64,000 bases of DNA from Dictyoglomus sp. NZ13-RE01 (GTDB lineage: Bacteria; Dictyoglomota; Dictyoglomia; Dictyoglomales; Dictyoglomaceae). Shown piece after piece: positions 61,717-64,000 of this stretch. The stretch lies in the NCBI GenBank assembly GCA_002878375.1, contig NIRF01000002.1:62001-126000 (forward strand). The letters are read 5' to 3'. The position numbers were made by a program, and so were the translations under genes. Below the pieces are notes generated by a model. It had not been told where the DNA came from. It made no database searches and saw only the letters and a list, made by a program, of their open reading frames with translations. The first letter of the stretch is position 1. The number at the start of each line of letters is the position of its first letter.

Positions 61717-61745
61717 TTGACTTATGTGAATAAATATTATATAAA
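61717..61745 (+). promoter_or_regulatory. Promoter of the ROK regulator gene
   Basis: -35 TTGACT (61717-61722), 17 bases, -10 TATAAA (61740-61745). The ATG at 61784 follows AGAAGGAGAG. Confidence 0.65.
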
Positions 61746-61783
61746 AAATTTTAAAAATTACTTATTAGAAGAAGGAGAGAACT

Positions 61784-62941
61784 ATGCCCAAGATAGGAAG
61801 ACCAGATATCATTAATGAGATTAATAGGGGATTAATATTACAAGTGGTGAGGGAGGAAGGTCCCATATCAAGGGCTAAAATTGCAAGAAAACTTGGCTTA
61901 TCACGTCCTACTGTATCTGCTCATGTTAATGAACTAATTAAAGAGGGAATACTATTAGAGGTAGGAAAGGGAGAGGCTAAAAAGGGTAGAAGAGACATTC
62001 TTTTAAAATACAATTCAAGACATGGATATATACTTGCAGGAGAAATTGAAGGTAGCTGGTTTAAACTTGCCATCTCTGACTTATGCGGTGAGATTCACTA
62101 TTCTGAAAACATTAATGTTCAAAAACTTAAAGAAAAAAATTTAATGTCGCCTCAAAATTTCCCTACTATAATAAATGAAATATTAGAGAAATATAATATT
62201 AAAAATAAGCTAAAGGTAATTAGTCTTGGAGTTACAGGGATAATTGAAGAGGGAAGATTAATTCTATGTCCTGGTCTTCCAGAGTGGGCAAATGCTCCCT
62301 TGATAAAAATCTTAGAGAAAGAATTCCCCAATTGCATTCAAATCATAGAAAGAGATGTCAATATGGCAGTATTAGGAGAGTATTGGAAGGGAGCTGGAAA
62401 AGGATTTGACAACATAGTGTATATAACTATGAGTACAGGAATTGGAGCAGGTATCATCATTAAGGGGGAAATATACACTGGATATAACAAATTTGCAGGA
62501 GAGATAGGATATATGGCTATAGACAGTCCAGAAGATCCATATCCAGGAGCATTAAATACACCTTTTGGTGCCTTAGAATGGCACTCTTCAGGAGCAGGTA
62601 TATTAAGGAGGGTGGAAAAATTAGGTAGATTTAATAACATAGATGAGGTTTTTGAAAATTATGAGAAGGATGGAAATATAAAAGAGATTATAGATTTCTC
62701 TGCTGAAAGCCTGGCAAAAACCATAGTAAATCTTACAGTTTCACTTTCTCCAGAGATTATAATACTCGGCGGGTTTGCTAAGAAATACTTTAATATATTA
62801 ATCCCGAAAATGAGAAAGATCTTAGAACATTATCTTCCTATTGATGTAAATATACAACCATCATCATTAGAAAATGCAGTAATATTGGGAAGTATCTATA
62901 AAGCCCTAAATATATATCATTCAAGCCCTGTTATTCTATAA
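61784..62941 (+). CDS. ROK-family transcriptional regulator (XylR/NagC-like)
   Basis: A 385-residue protein with an N-terminal winged helix (GPISRAKIARKLGLSRPTVSAHVNELIKEG) and a ROK sugar-kinase-like domain (ISLGVTGIIEEG, TMSTGIGAGIIIKGE, FAGEIGYMAID). The zinc motif normally found just after (CxCGxxGCLE) is absent: the segment reads PYPGALNTPFGALEWHSSGAG with no cysteine, and the ligand His of GEIGH is Tyr. It probably senses a sugar and represses sugar genes, though none is adjacent. Its end overlaps the convergent phosphoesterase gene by 11 bases. Confidence 0.88.
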   Translation: MPKIGRPDIINEINRGLILQVVREEGPISRAKIARKLGLSRPTVSAHVNELIKEGILLEVGKGEAKKGRRDILLKYNSRHGYILAGEIEGSWFKLAISDLCGEIHYSENINVQKLKEKNLMSPQNFPTIINEILEKYNIKNKLKVISLGVTGIIEEGRLILCPGLPEWANAPLIKILEKEFPNCIQIIERDVNMAVLGEYWKGAGKGFDNIVYITMSTGIGAGIIIKGEIYTGYNKFAGEIGYMAIDSPEDPYPGALNTPFGALEWHSSGAGILRRVEKLGRFNNIDEVFENYEKDGNIKEIIDFSAESLAKTIVNLTVSLSPEIIILGGFAKKYFNILIPKMRKILEHYLPIDVNIQPSSLENAVILGSIYKALNIYHSSPVIL

Positions 62942-63785
62942 TTTCAAAGGTTTTTAACCCCTTAGATAGATACTCTTCCCAATCCCTTATATCCCTCAAA
63001 TAGCCAAAGGGACAAAGGTAAATTTTTATTCCATTCTTAGCAAAGATAAGAGGATTATGTTCATGACCACAAACAAGATATTTTACTTTACTATTCTCTA
63101 ATAGAATATCTCCTAAGAATTTACTTCCCAAGTAAGAAGAGAAAAAATTCCGTGTATATATTAATTCTTCAAAGGGCAAAGTGTGTATTACTGCTACAAT
63201 TACATCAACTTTATCTTTAACAAACTCTATCTGATCTTTTAATTCCTTTTGCATTATTTTACATATCTCTGGATTATTTAATCTTTTTCCTTCGTTATTC
63301 CTAAAATCTATCAATTTCCAATAAACTTCTCTCCACTTAAGCCCTCTATACTCGCCCTTTTCATAATCCTCTAATGAAAAATCTTCACTTCCCAGGGAAT
63401 AATCATACCAACCGATACTTCCTACAAATCCAATATTCCCCAATATAAATGGAGAGGAGGGAAGATAATGAAAACTATTTTTCTCTGCAATCTCCTTTAA
63501 TGACTTATAGTACTTGGTTTTACTATCAATACCATTTTCATTCCAAATATCATGATTTCCAGGCACGTATAATTTAAAGGCTTTTAAGGAAGAAAGAGTA
63601 TTTAAAAAAAGATCTACTTCTTCTAACTTCTTAGATATATCTCCTGCAAAAATAAAAACATCAGGATTTAAAGCCATAATTCTAAGTTTTAGCTTTTCCA
63701 AAAAATCTAAGAGTTCATGTTTTCTTAAATTATTTTTTAATCTTATATAATCTGTATGAATATCTGATAAAGCAGAAACTCTCAT
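62931..63785 (-). CDS. Calcineurin-like metallophosphoesterase
   Basis: A 284-residue phosphoesterase with all metal motifs: SDIHTDY at residues 6-12, FAGDISKK, PGNHDIW and CGHEHNP near the end. It may act on nucleotides, nucleic acid or phosphoproteins. Its start overlaps the stop of the upstream small membrane protein gene (TAATG), implying coupling. The convergent 3' overlap with the ROK gene leaves no room for a terminator. Confidence 0.88.
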   Translation of the reverse strand: MRVSALSDIHTDYIRLKNNLRKHELLDFLEKLKLRIMALNPDVFIFAGDISKKLEEVDLFLNTLSSLKAFKLYVPGNHDIWNENGIDSKTKYYKSLKEIAEKNSFHYLPSSPFILGNIGFVGSIGWYDYSLGSEDFSLEDYEKGEYRGLKWREVYWKLIDFRNNEGKRLNNPEICKIMQKELKDQIEFVKDKVDVIVAVIHTLPFEELIYTRNFFSSYLGSKFLGDILLENSKVKYLVCGHEHNPLIFAKNGIKIYLCPFGYLRDIRDWEEYLSKGLKTFEIIE

Positions 63786-64000
63786 TACAAAATATATTTT
63801 AACAGGTTATAAATAAAATCAACTGCAGGCTTTATAAAAGAGAAAATTATAGATTTACTTGTTAAATAAGTTTGAATGTCTAAGGGTAAAAATCTAACGA
63901 TTAAACCATAAACCAAGATTAAGAGAATTCCTCCAAAAATTACAGAGAGGATTAAGGATGGAATAGAAAGCAAAACATATACAAATATGAAGGTAAGAAT
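63785..64000 (-). CDS. Small membrane protein, 5' end outside the window
   Basis: The frame is open from the window edge to a stop at 63785, at least 71 residues with two hydrophobic segments (LSIPSLILSVIFGGILLILV and IIFSFIKPAVDFIYNLLKYI). A TTG at 63973 is in frame but has no ribosome site, so the true start is probably beyond base 64000. It vaguely resembles YggT-like membrane proteins, but this is a weak impression. It is co-translated with the phosphoesterase. Confidence 0.5.
   Translation of the reverse strand: MLTFIFVYVLLSIPSLILSVIFGGILLILVYGLIVRFLPLDIQTYLTSKSIIFSFIKPAVDFIYNLLKYIL

Overview
The window looks like chromosomal DNA of a strictly anaerobic, AT-rich thermophile. Gene content, very low GC, abundant Fe-S and flavin redox proteins, sugar ABC transport with isomerases, and CRISPR repeat style all recall Dictyoglomus (D. 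thermophilum/turgidum). That is an inference from memory, not a search. Genes are densely packed, many joined by ATGA or TAATG overlaps. I see no rRNA, tRNA, transposase or phage genes.

Region by region. 1-4300 (minus): 3' part of lnt left open by the window edge, a lipoprotein, an inositol-monophosphatase and an OmpR/histidine-kinase pair, divergent from a small secreted CxxC protein; 11-bp-phased direct repeats lie between them. 4759-8359: a nitroreductase broken at two A7 runs, an ABC exporter and a zinc alcohol dehydrogenase. 8390-14841 (minus): an autoregulated LacI-type sugar operon (regulator, L-fucose isomerase, RbsA/C/B-type transporter). 14938-18470: an envelope protein, an NlpC/P60 lipoprotein and a cas-less CRISPR array of 32 repeats read leftward, with a degenerate repeat at the leader end and another stranded about 640 bp beyond the trailer end. 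18485-25496: a cation exchanger, nitroreductase, L-LDH, flavodoxins, an isomerase-like protein, and a MerR-type promoter driving two ferredoxin-tailed aldo/keto reductases, the first off-frame at a G9 tract. 25538-27574: an exporter with an AbrB regulator. 27831-32396: an overlapping four-gene operon (NTF2-like, SDR, two tandem phytoene-desaturase-like flavoproteins). 32782-37565: a MacB/FtsX exporter, an N-terminally truncated phosphotriesterase-like protein, a ThuA-like protein and PadR. 37566-43729: hpt with a cytidylate-kinase-like/nuclease-like fusion and Fe-ADH, AlaX under a Crp/Fnr-like site, and a diguanylate cyclase. 43822-52125: lplA, EamA, MurT/GatD, an M24 pseudo-peptidase, GH31 alpha-xylosidase and an alpha-oxoamine synthase. 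52156-60893: a diiron MBL protein, then a long iron operon (FeoC, DtxR-FeoA, FeoA, FeoB, Gly/Phe/Arg-rich proteins, ferredoxin, NifX-like, two MinD/Mrp ATPases, radical SAM). 60902-64000: a methyltransferase, ROK regulator, phosphoesterase and a partial membrane protein.

Themes: anaerobic redox and iron homeostasis under metal and electrophile-type control, sugar uptake and breakdown, and envelope maintenance (Lnt, lipoproteins, lipid II amidation). The strongest unexplained items are the iron/MinD/GFGR-repeat operon with its tandem operator and a hidden 44-aa membrane protein, the twin-flavoprotein operon, the kinase/nuclease-like fusion, the repeat-like relics around the CRISPR array, and the homopolymer-broken redox genes.
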